Source of the DNA: Gammaproteobacteria bacterium Ga0077536
GTDB lineage: Bacteria; Pseudomonadota; Gammaproteobacteria; Ga0077536
Assembly (NCBI GenBank): GCA_001464935.1
Contig: LNEL01000056.1
Coordinates: 1 to 64,000 of the forward strand
Length of the DNA stretch: 64,000 nt
Reading direction: 5' to 3'
Part shown: positions 8,606 through 17,967 of the stretch, one piece after another
Layout of the letters: each line of letters starts with the position of its first letter
How positions within the stretch are numbered: the first letter of the stretch is position 1
Position numbers and translations under genes: made by a program
Notes under the pieces: generated by a model
Told to the model about the DNA's origin: nothing
Seen by the model: the letters and a program-made list of their open reading frames with translations, nothing else
Database searches by the model: none

Positions 8606-8844
8606 TGCCTGTCGCGCGCCTCGTGTCGCGCGCAGCGGCGCGCCTGCTGCAGGCGCCCATCATAGCCTACCGCTACCTGCTGTCGCCGCTGCTCGGCCCG
8701 CGCTGCCGCCACCTGCCAACCTGCTCCGCCTATGGCCTTGAAGCGCTCGAGCGTCACGGTGCCGTCAAAGGGTCGTGGCTGACGTTCAGGCGCGTTTGCC
8801 GCTGTCATCCGTGGGGTACGTCGGGCTACGACCCGGTGCCCTGA
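8605..8844 (+). CDS. yidD: Membrane protein insertion efficiency factor YidD
   Basis: A 79-residue protein with the family's defining elements: an amphipathic N-terminus ([18 protein letters not shown]), then [16 protein letters not shown] and the C-terminal [14 protein letters not shown]. YidD assists insertion of membrane proteins by the YidC/Sec route at the inner membrane. It normally lies between rnpA and yidC near the replication origin; here it sits downstream of a zf-CHCC gene with one-base overlap and none of the rpmH-rnpA-yidC genes is present. Confidence 0.95.
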   Translation: MPVARLVSRAAARLLQAPIIAYRYLLSPLLGPRCRHLPTCSAYGLEALERHGAVKGSWLTFRRVCRCHPWGTSGYDPVP

Positions 8845-8868
8845 AGGCCGTCGGGCCGCCGCCAGGCG

Positions 8869-9417
8869 TCAGTTGTTGACCTCGGAGAAGTCGAACATCT
8901 CGCGCTCGATGCCGCGCGAGCGAAGCCAGTCACGCAGCGCGCGGCCGGTACCGGCAGTCCACGGCTGTACTTTTTCGATCTGAATCCACTTGTGGTCGGC
9001 GATTTCGTCTTTCTGCGTCACGACATCACCTGAATGCGCGCGCAGGTGGTAAATGATCAGCAGCTGGTTCTTGCGATAGAACTCGTACATGCCAATGAAC
9101 GATTCGATCGTCGCATCGACCCCAATCTCCTCCTTCACCTCGCGCACGATCGCTTCTTCCGGCATTTCACCGGCCTCCAGGAAACCCGTAACGAGTCCGT
9201 ACCAGTTTTCCGGCCAGCCGACATTACGCACGAGAATGATCTGGTTGTCCCATTCGACGATGCCACCGACCACGGGCACGGGATTGTCCCAGTGCACGAA
9301 ACCGCAGTAGCGGTTCGGACAAATTGCGCGCTCGCGTCCGCCGACTTCGCGGCGCGCCATCTCACAGGAACATTGCGGACAGTATCTCATCGGTTTCCCC
9401 GGCGGTTCGGATGCCAC
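8869..9417 (-). CDS. Nudix hydrolase with N-terminal zinc ribbon (NudC-like)
   Basis: Residues 13-38 form a zinc ribbon (Cys13, Cys16, Cys33, Cys38), followed by a Nudix fold. The Nudix box runs from Gly78 to Val100 and fits GX5EX7REUXEEXGU exactly, with Glu84, Arg92, Glu93, Glu96 and Glu97 in place. Ribbon plus Nudix is the layout of the NADH pyrophosphatase or NAD-decapping group, but the 182-residue length is shorter than NudC (about 257) and the N-terminal NudC domain is missing. The substrate is therefore open; nucleoside diphosphate derivatives are the family's general targets. It is downstream of the aminotransferase gene on the same strand, separated by a hairpin at 9434-9455. Confidence 0.9.
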   Translation of the reverse strand: MASEPPGKPMRYCPQCSCEMARREVGGRERAICPNRYCGFVHWDNPVPVVGGIVEWDNQIILVRNVGWPENWYGLVTGFLEAGEMPEEAIVREVKEEIGVDATIESFIGMYEFYRKNQLLIIYHLRAHSGDVVTQKDEIADHKWIQIEKVQPWTAGTGRALRDWLRSRGIEREMFDFSEVNN

Positions 9418-9433
9418 TTTATTTCATTGTTTG

Positions 9434-9455
9434 CGCGCAGGGGCAAGCCTGCGCG
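9434..9455 (-). terminator. GC-rich hairpin between the aminotransferase and Nudix genes
   Basis: Perfect 8-bp stem CGCGCAGG/CCTGCGCG with a 6-base loop, lying in the 43-base gap after the aminotransferase stop codon. There is no T-tract on the minus strand, so termination would be inefficient or factor-dependent; it could equally stabilise the upstream message. Confidence 0.4.
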
Positions 9456-9460
9456 AGGGT

Positions 9461-10807
9461 TCACGGTGTGACGCGTAGCGCCGCGCGTATCAGCTCGACG
9501 ATACGGTCGATCTCCGTGTGCTGTGCCACTGTCGCCGGGCCAATCGCGATGATGTCTCCGGTGTAGCGCACCATCGCGCCGTGATCGAAGCACCAGTGGA
9601 AGACTTCCATCGCGCGTTTCGTCGCGCCACCAGGACGCGGTGACAGCTCAATCGCCGCGGCCAGGCCCAGGTTGCGCACATCGATCACGTGAGGCTCGCC
9701 CTTGAGCGAATGGATGGCTGCCTCGAGGTAGGGCTCGAGCTTGCGCGCGCGCGCCATCAGGTCTTCGCTGTGGTAGACCTCCAGCGCCGCCAGGCCCGCA
9801 GCGCAGGCGAGCGGATGGCCCGAGTAGGTGTAGCCATGAAAGAGTTCCACCAGGTGCTCGGGTCCTTGCATGAATGCGTCGTGGATGCTCTTGCGCACGA
9901 TCGCGCCCCCGAGCGGCACCATGCCGCTGTTGACACCCTTGGCGAACGTGATGATGTCGGGTGTGACGCCAAAACGCTCGGCCGCAAAGAAATGCCCGAG
10001 TCGGCCAAAGCCCGTAATCACTTCGTCGAAGATCAGCAGGATGCCGTATCGATCGCAAATCTCGCGTATCCGCTCGAGGTAGCCGACAGGTGGCACGATC
10101 ACGCCGGCCGAGCCCTGCATCGGTTCGATGATGACGGCGGCGATCGTAGAGGCATCGTGCAACTGCACGATGTTCTCCAGTTCATTCGCAAGATGCGCGC
10201 CCCAGGTCGGCATGCCGCGGCTGAACGCCATGTGTTCGAGGTCATGCGTGTGCGGCAGGTGATCGACGCCCGGCAGCAGCGCTGACGCGTAGGCCTTGCG
10301 GTTGTTGACCATGCCGCCCACCGTGATGCCGCCGAAGCCGACGCCGTGATAGCCCTTCGCGCGGCCGATGAACCGAAAGCGGCCCGCTTCGCCGCGCGCG
10401 CGGTGATAGGCCAGTGCAATCTTGAGCGCGGTGTCGACCGCCTCGGAGCCCGAGTTCGCGAAGAACACGTGGTCGAGATCCCCCGGCGCCAGCGCGGCAA
10501 GTGCGGTGGCCAGTTCGAAGCCCTTGTCGTGCATCGTCTGGAACGGCGGCGAATAATCGAGCCGGCCCAGCTGCTGCACGACGGCCTCGACGATCTTCGG
10601 ATGCCGATGCCCGGCATTGCAGCACCACAGTCCGGACAGGCCGTCGAGAATGCGCCGCCCGTCGCCGGTGGTGTAATACATCCCGGTCCCTTCGACGACG
10701 ATCCGCGGTTCGCGCTTGAACAGCCGGTTGTGCGTGAACGGGAGCCACAGGGCGTCGAGATCGAGACCGGCGATCGAGGGCTCGGGGGAAGCGGCGCGTT
10801 CGTTCAT
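9461..10807 (-). CDS. Class III PLP aminotransferase, omega-amino acid:pyruvate type
   Basis: The 448-residue protein is a fold-type I class III transaminase. Lys290 in FAKGVNSG is the expected Schiff-base lysine, Asp261 in FDEVITGFGR pairs with the pyridine nitrogen, and FFANSGSEAVDTALK binds the cofactor phosphate. The start LDLDALWLPFTHNRLFK and the segment LSGLWCCNAGHRHP are characteristic of beta-alanine or other omega-amino acid:pyruvate transaminases. The family moves an amino group from an omega-amino acid or amine to pyruvate, giving alanine and an aldehyde or semialdehyde. The ATG at 10807 is preceded by gaggagcaaccc. No decarboxylase or semialdehyde dehydrogenase gene is adjacent, so the physiological substrate cannot be named. 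Confidence 0.93.
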   Translation of the reverse strand: MNERAASPEPSIAGLDLDALWLPFTHNRLFKREPRIVVEGTGMYYTTGDGRRILDGLSGLWCCNAGHRHPKIVEAVVQQLGRLDYSPPFQTMHDKGFELATALAALAPGDLDHVFFANSGSEAVDTALKIALAYHRARGEAGRFRFIGRAKGYHGVGFGGITVGGMVNNRKAYASALLPGVDHLPHTHDLEHMAFSRGMPTWGAHLANELENIVQLHDASTIAAVIIEPMQGSAGVIVPPVGYLERIREICDRYGILLIFDEVITGFGRLGHFFAAERFGVTPDIITFAKGVNSGMVPLGGAIVRKSIHDAFMQGPEHLVELFHGYTYSGHPLACAAGLAALEVYHSEDLMARARKLEPYLEAAIHSLKGEPHVIDVRNLGLAAAIELSPRPGGATKRAMEVFHWCFDHGAMVRYTGDIIAIGPATVAQHTEIDRIVELIRAALRVTP

Positions 10808-10962
10808 CGGGTTGCTCCTCGGCAGATTCGGCGAAGCCGGCGTGGTGCCCCGATCCTACCGCGCCGCCGCGCACCGTGGGTGACCCGTCGGCCGCCCGCT
10901 CGCCGAGGCGCGGGCGCCTGCTGTCTCAAGGGCTGAGGGCCCTGCGCCGATATGCCGGTTCG

Positions 10963-13671
10963 ATGGAGATCCCCCGACCACAAGACGATCGCGACCCGGA
11001 GACGTCCCGCAGGACGGCGCCGCTGCGGCGCTATGTGCTGGTCTCCCTCGCCATCATCATCCTCGCGTGGTCGCTGGCCCAGTTCGGCGCGCTCCGCCTG
11101 CTCGTCGAACGCAGCTACCTGCAGTTCGAGGTCCAGGACGGCCTGACCAGTGCCAGACGTCTGGAGGGCTTCATGGCCCAGGAATACCAGCGTCTGCTGC
11201 AGATTTCCCGCGACTGGGGCTATTGGGACGACACGCTGGCGTTCGTCAACGGCACCAATCCTGCCTACGTCGAACAGAACCTCGATGACGCCACGTTCGA
11301 AAATCTCGCAGTCGACAGTGCGCTGCTCGGGACCTCCGACGGGCGTCTGGTTTACCACTGGGACGCCCCGACGGCGGATTTGGCACCGGATTCAGCCGCG
11401 GCCGTCGGCTTTTTCGACGAATTCATCGCGAGCGCCCAAGGCCGGGCGTTGCTGGCGGGCGGACGCGAAGCAAGTGGCGTGATCAGGACCAATCGTGGCC
11501 TGATGGCGTTTGCGGCTGTCCCGATTCTGAACAACGCCCGCAAGACACGGCCGGCCGGCGTGTTGCTCTATGGGCGCGCGATCGATGAGGAACTGTTGCG
11601 AGAGGCCAAAGAGCACAGCATTTTCGACGCCGAACTCTTCCTCCCCGGGCAGGCGCCGTGGCCGCCGGATATCGCCCGGTACTGGGCGCAGCGTGTGACG
11701 GCGCCCGCGCTGGCGGCACAGCCGCTCGACGCCCGGCGGCTGGCGTCCTACGTGCTGTTGCGCGACCACGAGGGGAAACCAGCCGGCGTGATGCGGACCC
11801 TCACGTCGCGCGACACGAAGCAGCGCTTCGAGCAGATGGCGCGCTACCTGCTCGGTATCAGCCTGCTGCTGGCGCTGTTGCTGGCCGTCGCCGTGGTGTG
11901 GGTGCTGGAGCGACGCGTGCTGGCGCCGCTGGCCGCGATCGGTCGCGTGGTCAATGCGGTCGCGCGCTCGGGCGAGCTCGAGGCGCGCGTGCCCGAACTG
12001 GCCCGGCGGGACGAACTCGCGCAGCTCGGCCGCGAGGTCAACCGCATGTTGGGCGAGATTGCCAACCAGCAGAGCCTGCGCGACGCGCGCGACAGCGCAC
12101 TTGCGGCGTCGGCGCAGAAGTCGGAGTTCCTGGCGAACATGAGCCACGAGATCCGCACGCCGATGAACGGCATCCTCGGCATGCTCGAACTCGTGCTGGA
12201 AACCGAACTGTCGTCGCAGCAGCAGGAGCGCATCCAGACGGCCTACCGTTCGGCCGAAGGTCTCCTGTCGCTGCTGAACGATATCCTGGACCTCTCGAAG
12301 CTCGAGGCAGGCAAGCTGACGCTCGAGCGTCGTGAGTTCGATTTGCGCGAGCTGGTCGAGAACGTCGTGACGCTGTTCGCGCCGAACTGTCTGCACAAGG
12401 GCATCGCGATCAGCTGCTATGTGCAGCCCGGTCTCGGCAGCTATCTTGGCGATCCGTTGCGCCTGCAACAGGTGCTCGGCAACCTGATTGGCAACGCGGT
12501 CAAGTTCACGGCACACGGCGAGGTCACGATCAAAGTGACCGCCGGGACCGATCCCGGGCAGTTGTGCTTTGTCATCGCCGACACCGGCATTGGCATTGCA
12601 CCCGAGCGCCTCTCGCAGCTGTTCCAGCCGTTCGTGCAGGTCGATTCATCGATGGCGCGACGCTACGGCGGCACCGGCCTCGGCCTGGCGATCTGCAGAC
12701 AGCTGATCGACCGCATGAGCGGCACGATCGACGTCGCCAGCGTGCCCGGCAACGGCACGCGCTTCGCCGTTACGCTGGCCTTGAGCCCGACGGGGTCGGC
12801 CGGCGATGGCGACAGTCCTGCTGGCGCCCGGTCGTATGCCGGGAGCAAGGCCATCGTCTGCGGCCCGCACGACGGCACGCGCGCCGCCTTGAGTGCCTAT
12901 CTCGGTGCGCTGGGGTTCGAGGTCCGTATCGAGGCGCAGACCGCCGACATGAATCTGCGGGCCGCCGCTCGGCCCGATCTGCTCGTCATCGACGAAACAC
13001 TGAACGGCATGGCGGTCGGCAACCTGCGGGCGCAGGCCCTGAGCCTCGGCGTGCCACTGCTGCAACTGGCGAACTTCAATCATTCGGCGCCTGGCCGCCT
13101 CGTGCCGCAGGACCGTCTGCAGACACTGAGCAAGCCCGTGCTGTTCCGCAAGCTGTGCCGTAGCCTCGAGCGCGCGCTGCGACCGGCCAGCGAGCCGTCG
13201 CGCGAACCCGCGCGTCCGTCGGCCGTGCCCGGCCTGCGCGCGCTGGCGGGCAGGCGCGTGCTGCTGGTGGAAGACAACGTGGTCAATCAGGCACTGGCCC
13301 TTGGCATGCTCGAAACCTACGAAGTCGTCGTGGACTGCGCGGAAAGCGGGCGAGAGGCGTTGGAGAGGCTCTCGGGCGCGCCCTTCGAGCTCGTGCTGAT
13401 GGACTGCCAGATGCCCGACATGGACGGGCTCGAGGCGACGCGCCGCTGGCGCGCCATCGAGCGCGCTGGCGCGCTGCCGCACGTGCCCATCGTGGCCCTC
13501 ACCGCGAACGCGATGACCGGCGATCGCGAGGCCTGTCTCGCCGCGGGCATGGACGATTACCTCGCGAAGCCCTTCACCCGCGCCGAGTTGACCCGCGCGC
13601 TGCAGCGCTGGCTTGGCAATGAGAACGCCGAACCCGCCGCACAGGAGCAGGGGGTCGCCGTCGCGGGTTGA
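10963..13671 (+). CDS. CHASE4-type hybrid sensor histidine kinase
   Basis: Membrane-bound sensor kinase. I use the ATG at 10963 (902 residues) since the hydrophobic segment follows shortly after; an in-frame GTG at 10876 would add 29 residues. Layout: TM1 about 24-45; an extracytoplasmic domain of about 220 residues with the CHASE4-like start [23 protein letters not shown]2 near residue 290; HAMP; HisKA with phospho-acceptor His395 in [12 protein letters not shown]; HATPase_c with ADTGIGIAP and GGTGLGLAI; a degenerate receiver-like stretch; and a C-terminal receiver with Asp814 in [13 protein letters not shown] and LAKPF. There is no HPt domain, so a separate phosphotransfer protein is expected. 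It is divergent from the aminotransferase. The ligand is unknown. Confidence 0.9.
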   Translation: MEIPRPQDDRDPETSRRTAPLRRYVLVSLAIIILAWSLAQFGALRLLVERSYLQFEVQDGLTSARRLEGFMAQEYQRLLQISRDWGYWDDTLAFVNGTNPAYVEQNLDDATFENLAVDSALLGTSDGRLVYHWDAPTADLAPDSAAAVGFFDEFIASAQGRALLAGGREASGVIRTNRGLMAFAAVPILNNARKTRPAGVLLYGRAIDEELLREAKEHSIFDAELFLPGQAPWPPDIARYWAQRVTAPALAAQPLDARRLASYVLLRDHEGKPAGVMRTLTSRDTKQRFEQMARYLLGISLLLALLLAVAVVWVLERRVLAPLAAIGRVVNAVARSGELEARVPELARRDELAQLGREVNRMLGEIANQQSLRDARDSALAASAQKSEFLANMSHEIRTPMNGILGMLELVLETELSSQQQERIQTAYRSAEGLLSLLNDILDLSKLEAGKLTLERREFDLRELVENVVTLFAPNCLHKGIAISCYVQPGLGSYLGDPLRLQQVLGNLIGNAVKFTAHGEVTIKVTAGTDPGQLCFVIADTGIGIAPERLSQLFQPFVQVDSSMARRYGGTGLGLAICRQLIDRMSGTIDVASVPGNGTRFAVTLALSPTGSAGDGDSPAGARSYAGSKAIVCGPHDGTRAALSAYLGALGFEVRIEAQTADMNLRAAARPDLLVIDETLNGMAVGNLRAQALSLGVPLLQLANFNHSAPGRLVPQDRLQTLSKPVLFRKLCRSLERALRPASEPSREPARPSAVPGLRALAGRRVLLVEDNVVNQALALGMLETYEVVVDCAESGREALERLSGAPFELVLMDCQMPDMDGLEATRRWRAIERAGALPHVPIVALTANAMTGDREACLAAGMDDYLAKPFTRAELTRALQRWLGNENAEPAAQEQGVAVAG

Positions 13672-13684
13672 GTCGCCGTGGCCC

Positions 13685-14236
13685 TCAGGGCGCGTGCGGC
13701 GAACGCCGCGCCAGCCCGAGCAGGAGATCGAGCTGTGCCTGCTGGTGACGCAGCATGTCGGCGATCTGGTGGTCACGCAACGCATCGAGTTTCTCGTGCA
13801 GCCCGATGATGTCGGCCTCGGCCTTCAGATTGACCTCGTAATCACGGGCGGCCGCAAAGCGGTCGCGTGCCGCCTGCCGGTTCTGCGACATCATGATGAG
13901 CGGCGCCTGCAAGGCGGCCACCATCGACAGCAGCAGGTTCAGGAACACGAACGGATAAGGGTCGAAGACCGCGCCCGGCAGCGCCACGCTGTTGAACGCC
14001 GCCCAGCCGAGCAGCAGGCTGACAAAGATAATGATGAAGCGCCACGAACCGCCGAAGTTCGCGACGCGATCGGCGAGCCGTTCGCCGAGGCTCAATTCCC
14101 CCACCGTGTCGTGCAGATGGGCTCGGTGCGCACGCAGGGCAATCCGTTCGAGGACGTGACGTTCGCGGGATGACAGGTTTGCCACCCCGGTCTGCATCAG
14201 GTATTCGGCCAGCGCCTGGATATCGGGTTCGCTCAT
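13685..14236 (-). CDS. DUF1003 family membrane protein
   Basis: A 183-residue protein with the DUF1003 core: two predicted transmembrane helices (about 66-84 and 93-114) bracketing GWAAFNSVALP and FDPYPFVFLNLLLSM, then the conserved QAPLIMMSQNRQAARDR and DYEVNLKAEADI. A coiled, charged C-terminal tail (about 140-175) follows. The family is widespread and has no established biochemical function. It ends 13 bases from the convergent hybrid kinase and starts 75 bases from the divergent OmpR-type regulator, so it appears monocistronic. Confidence 0.9.
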   Translation of the reverse strand: MSEPDIQALAEYLMQTGVANLSSRERHVLERIALRAHRAHLHDTVGELSLGERLADRVANFGGSWRFIIIFVSLLLGWAAFNSVALPGAVFDPYPFVFLNLLLSMVAALQAPLIMMSQNRQAARDRFAAARDYEVNLKAEADIIGLHEKLDALRDHQIADMLRHQQAQLDLLLGLARRSPHAP

Positions 14237-14311
14237 GGGTCACTCTCTCCATCAGATCGGGGCTGCGGGCGGAACGGGTACGGATGCCCGCGGAACAGTA
14301 GACTACCGCGC

Positions 14312-14974
14312 ATGCGCATATTGCTCGTCGAAGACGATCCGATGGTCGGTGCCGCCTTGCGCAAGGGACTGCAGCAGGATGGCCACACGGTCGACTGGGT
14401 GAGCGAGGCAACGGCGGCGCAGGCCGCCCTCATCCCTGCGGCCCATGATCTGATGCTCCTCGACCTCGGCCTGCCCGGCAAGTCCGGCCTCGCCCTGCTG
14501 GCCGATCTGAGGCGCGCCGGCAATCCGCTGCCCGTGATCATCTGCACCGCGCGCGATGCAGTCGCCGACCGCGTGAAGGGACTCGACCTGGGCGCCGACG
14601 ATTACCTGGTCAAACCCTTTGCGTTCGAAGAACTCGGCGCGCGCATCCGGGCCGTCACCCGCCGTCGGCTCGGACAACCGGCGAACCGGCTCGTGCACGG
14701 GGCCCTGGTGCTCGATCCGGCCAGCCATGAAGTCCTGCTGGAAGGCCGGCCCGTCGCCTTGTCGGCGCGGGAGTTCGCGATCCTGGAGGCGCTGATGGAG
14801 CGGCCGAGCGCGGTGCTGTCGCGGGCGCAGATCGAAGACCGGCTCTATGGCTGGGAGGACGAAGTGGCGAGCAACGCGGTCGAGGTCCACGTGCACAACC
14901 TGCGTCGCAAGCTCGGCGACGCCACGATCCGCACCGTGCGCGGGCTCGGCTACAGCCTCGGACGGGACAGCTGA
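14312..14974 (+). CDS. OmpR-family response regulator (QseB/PmrA-like)
   Basis: A 220-residue regulator: receiver domain 1-115 with acidic pocket Glu7/Asp8/Asp9, phospho-acceptor Asp51 (LMLLDLGLPGKSG) and Lys in YLVKPF; then a winged-helix DNA-binding domain (LSAREFAILEALMERP, SNAVEVHVHNLRRKLG, IRTVRGLGYSL). The TGA overlaps the ATG of the sensor kinase, so the pair is translationally coupled. The subfamily recognises direct repeats of TTAAG; such a repeat is not visible upstream of this gene but is present at 16322-16338 ahead of the downstream DegP-type protease, which I take as its likely target. Confidence 0.95.
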   Translation: MRILLVEDDPMVGAALRKGLQQDGHTVDWVSEATAAQAALIPAAHDLMLLDLGLPGKSGLALLADLRRAGNPLPVIICTARDAVADRVKGLDLGADDYLVKPFAFEELGARIRAVTRRRLGQPANRLVHGALVLDPASHEVLLEGRPVALSAREFAILEALMERPSAVLSRAQIEDRLYGWEDEVASNAVEVHVHNLRRKLGDATIRTVRGLGYSLGRDS

Positions 14975-16326
14975 TGTCGCTGCGCTACCGGCTGTTGATC
15001 GTCGTGCTGGGCGTCGCGCTGACCACCACGCTGGCGGCGACGGGGATCACCTACTACTGGTCTCGTCACGAGATCGACGAACTCCTCGATTACCAGCTGC
15101 GCCAGCAGGCGCTGGCGCTGCGCGACAAGGCCTATCTGCTTGGATCCGTGCCCGTCGCCGAGCCCGATCCCGAACAGCATGTCGTGATCCAGCTGTGGGA
15201 TCGGCGCGGCGCGCTGCGCTATCTGTCGCACCGCGCCGTCGACATCGAACGGCCCGCGCGCTACGGGTACGCCAACGTGAATGGCAGCGGCGAGGACTGG
15301 CGCGTCTACGCGACCGAAATCGGGCCGTGGATCGTCCAACTGGCCCAGCCGCTGGAGATCCGTCGTTCGATCGCCGCGAATGCCGCGTGGCGCATTCTCG
15401 TGCCGACGCTTGCGCTGTTGCCTCTGCTGGCGTTGCTGATGTGGTGGATCGTCGGCCGCGTGCTCGCGCCGGTGACGAGGCTCGCGACGACGATCGCCCG
15501 GCGCCGCGTCAACGCGCTCGACCCGATTGCAACGCAGGCGCTGCCGGCCGAACTGGCGCTGATGGTGCGCGCACTGAACGCCCTCATTGCGCGTTTGAAG
15601 GACGTGCTGGGCCGTCAACAGGCGTTCATGGCCGATGCCGCGCACGAACTGCGTACGCCACTGACGGCGATCAGTCTGCAGGCGCAGTTGCTGGAGCGGG
15701 CCGAGGGTGGCGCCGACGCCGAGGAGGCACTCGCCGAACTCAAGCAGGGCATTGCCCGCTCGACGCAACTCGTCGAGCGGCTGCTCACGCTGGCGCGGCT
15801 CGATGCCGTCAACGAGCGCGAGACACCGGCGGACGTCGACTTCAGCGCCGTCGTCGATGGCGCGGTGGGCAATCTTCGGGCGCTGGCGCGGGCCCGCGGT
15901 CTGCATCTCGACGCCCGCATCGAGCCGGCGGTCGTGGTCACCGGCTACGCAGCGCAATTGCTGACCCTCGTCGATACGCTGGTCGACAACGCGTTGCGCT
16001 ACACGCCCGAAGGCGGTCAGGTGCGCGTCGAACTCGCGCCGCGCCGCCGCGCCATCGGCTTCAGCGTCCGCGACACCGGGCCGGGCATTCCGCCAGCCGA
16101 GCGCGCGCGCGTGTTCGACCGCTTCTATCGCGTGCCCGGCACCACCGCGCAGGGCAGCGGGCTCGGCCTCGCGATCGCGCGGCGCGTAGCCGAACTGCAC
16201 GGCGCGAGCATCGAGATTACGGATGCCGATGGCGGCGGCACCCTCGTCACCGTTCTTTTTCCCGCCGAACCGGATCCGCCTGCCACCCTCGGGGCAGGCC
16301 CGAAACCCGACGTCTCGGCCCGTTAA
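14974..16326 (+). CDS. Sensor histidine kinase (QseC/PmrB-like)
   Basis: Cognate inner-membrane kinase of the preceding regulator, 450 residues. TM1 is at about 6-26, the periplasmic part spans about 27-142, TM2 is at about 143-163, then HAMP. The HisKA motif is ADAAHELRTPLTAI, the N-box VDNALRYTPEGG, the G1 box RDTGPGIPP and the G2 box GSGLGLAIARR. The short periplasmic sensor contains the 2CSK-type pattern of QseC/TctE proteins (VIQLWDRRGALRYLS). The stimulus is not readable; the adjacent periplasmic protease suggests envelope stress. The last codons lie inside the TTAAG direct repeat that precedes the protease gene. Confidence 0.93.
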   Translation: MSLRYRLLIVVLGVALTTTLAATGITYYWSRHEIDELLDYQLRQQALALRDKAYLLGSVPVAEPDPEQHVVIQLWDRRGALRYLSHRAVDIERPARYGYANVNGSGEDWRVYATEIGPWIVQLAQPLEIRRSIAANAAWRILVPTLALLPLLALLMWWIVGRVLAPVTRLATTIARRRVNALDPIATQALPAELALMVRALNALIARLKDVLGRQQAFMADAAHELRTPLTAISLQAQLLERAEGGADAEEALAELKQGIARSTQLVERLLTLARLDAVNERETPADVDFSAVVDGAVGNLRALARARGLHLDARIEPAVVVTGYAAQLLTLVDTLVDNALRYTPEGGQVRVELAPRRRAIGFSVRDTGPGIPPAERARVFDRFYRVPGTTAQGSGLGLAIARRVAELHGASIEITDADGGGTLVTVLFPAEPDPPATLGAGPKPDVSAR

Positions 16327-16338
16327 GATTGCCTTAAG
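16322..16338 (+). promoter_or_regulatory. PmrA/QseB-type direct repeat upstream of the DegP-type protease gene
   Basis: GTTAAG-ATTGC-CTTAAG: two TTAAG hexamers separated by 5 bases, matching the published half-site and spacing of PmrA/QseB-family response regulators except for G at the first position. It overlaps the stop codon of the sensor kinase and ends 68 bases before the protease start, so the regulator encoded two genes upstream could drive the protease separately. Confidence 0.55.
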
Positions 16339-16406
16339 GAAGCCGGTCCACAGTCACCCCATCGGCGTCGCCTCCTGCGACGCTCATGATCTGCTGGAGG
16401 ACTGTG

Positions 16407-17855
16407 ATGAACCTGAAGAAAATTGCGACACCCACGCTGGCGGCGGCGATCGCCGTCGCGGCGCTGGCCTACCACGGCAAGCACGCTGACTGGGTCGGCG
16501 ACGCGCAGGCAACCACGCTCGCTGCGCCCGCCGCGACTTCGCCCGTCGTCGGGCTGCCGGACTTCACCGATCTGGTGACGCGCACGTCACCCGCCGTGGT
16601 GAACATCAGCGCCACGCGCACGGTGCCGGCCGCAGACCGCGGTCCGGACGGATTCAGCGGCCCGTTCGGACGCGACAGCCCTTACCACGAATTCTTTCGC
16701 CGCTTCGGTCCGCCGCTGCCCGACGGTGAGGCGCCCAACGCACGCAGCGGCGGCTCGGGTTTCATCGTGTCGCCTGACGGCCATGTACTGACCAATGCCC
16801 ATGTCGTCGCCGGCGCCGACGAAGTAACGGTCAGGCTCAGTGACAAGCGCGAATTCAGGGCGAAAGTCGTCGGCGCCGACGAGGGCAGCGACGTTGCCCT
16901 GCTGAAGATCGATGCCACCAATCTGCCGGTGCTGCGCGTTGGCGATCCGGAACGTCTGAAGGTCGGCGAGTGGGTGATCGCGATCGGGTCGCCGTTCGGC
17001 TTCGACAACACGGTCAGTGCCGGCGTGGTCAGCGCCAAGACGCGTTCGCTGCCGAGCGGCGGCTACGTGCCGTTCATCCAGACCGATGTCGCGATCAATC
17101 CCGGCAATTCGGGCGGTCCGCTGTTGAATCTGAACGGCGAGGTCGTCGGCATCAATTCGCAGATCTACAGCCAGAGTGGTGGCTACATGGGCCTGTCGTT
17201 CGCGATCCCGATCGATCTCGCGATGAACGTCCAGGATCAGCTCGCGCACGACGGCAAGGTCACGCGCGGTCGTCTCGGCGTCGGCGTGCAGTCGCTGAAC
17301 CAGGATCTCGCGCAGTCCTTCGGGCTCGAGTCGCCGCGCGGCGCGCTGGTCAGCCAGGTCGAGGACGGCATGCCGGCGGCACGCGCCGGTATCCGGCCGG
17401 GCGACGTGATCCTGAAGTTCGACGGCCAGCAGATCGAGGATTCCGCGATGCTCTCGCGGCTGGTCGCGGCCAGAAAGCCAGGCGAGGAAGTCGATGTCGA
17501 GTTGTTGCGCGAAGGTCGCGCACAGACCATCGAAGTGTCACTGGCAGAAGCACCCGGCGCGAGCGTCGCGGCAGCGGACGAGCCCGGCGCTGCTGCCGGT
17601 GGTCGCCTGGGCGTCGTGGTACGCGAACTGCCGGCAGCCATGGGCGGCGAGCGGCAAGGGGTGGTGGTCGAAGCGGTCAGCGGCCCCGCGGCCCGCGCAG
17701 GTATCGAAGCGGGCGACGTCATTCTCGCGGTCAACAGTCAGGCGGTGTCAACCGCGGCGGAGCTGAAGGCACTCGTCGCACGCGCGCCCGAGCGCATTGC
17801 CCTGCTGGTCGCGCGCGACGATGCCGAGATCTACGTGCCCGTGAGCCTGGGCTGA
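16407..17855 (+). CDS. Periplasmic serine protease of the DegP/DegQ/MucD family
   Basis: The ATG at 16407 has GGAGG six bases upstream and opens a signal-like N-terminus (ATPTLAAAIAVAALAYHG), so I prefer it to the ATG at 16386; the product is 482 residues. Catalytic triad: His132 (TNAHVV), Asp162 (GSDVALLKI) and Ser235 (NPGNSGGPLLNLNG). Two PDZ domains follow (about 275-370 and 385-480), each with an AGI(R/E).GD(V)I carboxylate-binding signature. This layout defines Do-type proteases, which degrade or refold misfolded envelope proteins. It follows the two-component pair by 80 bases with a TTAAG repeat in between and is followed by a strong hairpin, so it may be both the last gene of that operon and separately inducible. 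Confidence 0.95.
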   Translation: MNLKKIATPTLAAAIAVAALAYHGKHADWVGDAQATTLAAPAATSPVVGLPDFTDLVTRTSPAVVNISATRTVPAADRGPDGFSGPFGRDSPYHEFFRRFGPPLPDGEAPNARSGGSGFIVSPDGHVLTNAHVVAGADEVTVRLSDKREFRAKVVGADEGSDVALLKIDATNLPVLRVGDPERLKVGEWVIAIGSPFGFDNTVSAGVVSAKTRSLPSGGYVPFIQTDVAINPGNSGGPLLNLNGEVVGINSQIYSQSGGYMGLSFAIPIDLAMNVQDQLAHDGKVTRGRLGVGVQSLNQDLAQSFGLESPRGALVSQVEDGMPAARAGIRPGDVILKFDGQQIEDSAMLSRLVAARKPGEEVDVELLREGRAQTIEVSLAEAPGASVAAADEPGAAAGGRLGVVVRELPAAMGGERQGVVVEAVSGPAARAGIEAGDVILAVNSQAVSTAAELKALVARAPERIALLVARDDAEIYVPVSLG

Positions 17856-17863
17856 TGCAGGGC

Positions 17864-17898
17864 TGGTCCGCGGCCGGCGATTCTGCCGGCCGTGGACC
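17864..17898 (+). terminator. Hairpin terminator after the DegP-type protease gene
   Basis: A 14-bp stem with one mismatch (GGTCCGCGGCCGGC against GCCGGCCGTGGACC) and a 6-base loop, 9 bases after the stop codon, with GTTTT about 9 bases downstream. A second small hairpin (CCCGGC-att-GCCGGG, 17921-17935) lies closer to the convergent mla operon and may serve the minus strand. Confidence 0.6.
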
Positions 17899-17967
17899 AC
17901 GGCGGGTGTTTTCCAGAAGGCCCGGCATTGCCGGGTTGAAGCGTTTCCCCTGCGGCTGCGGACGTGC

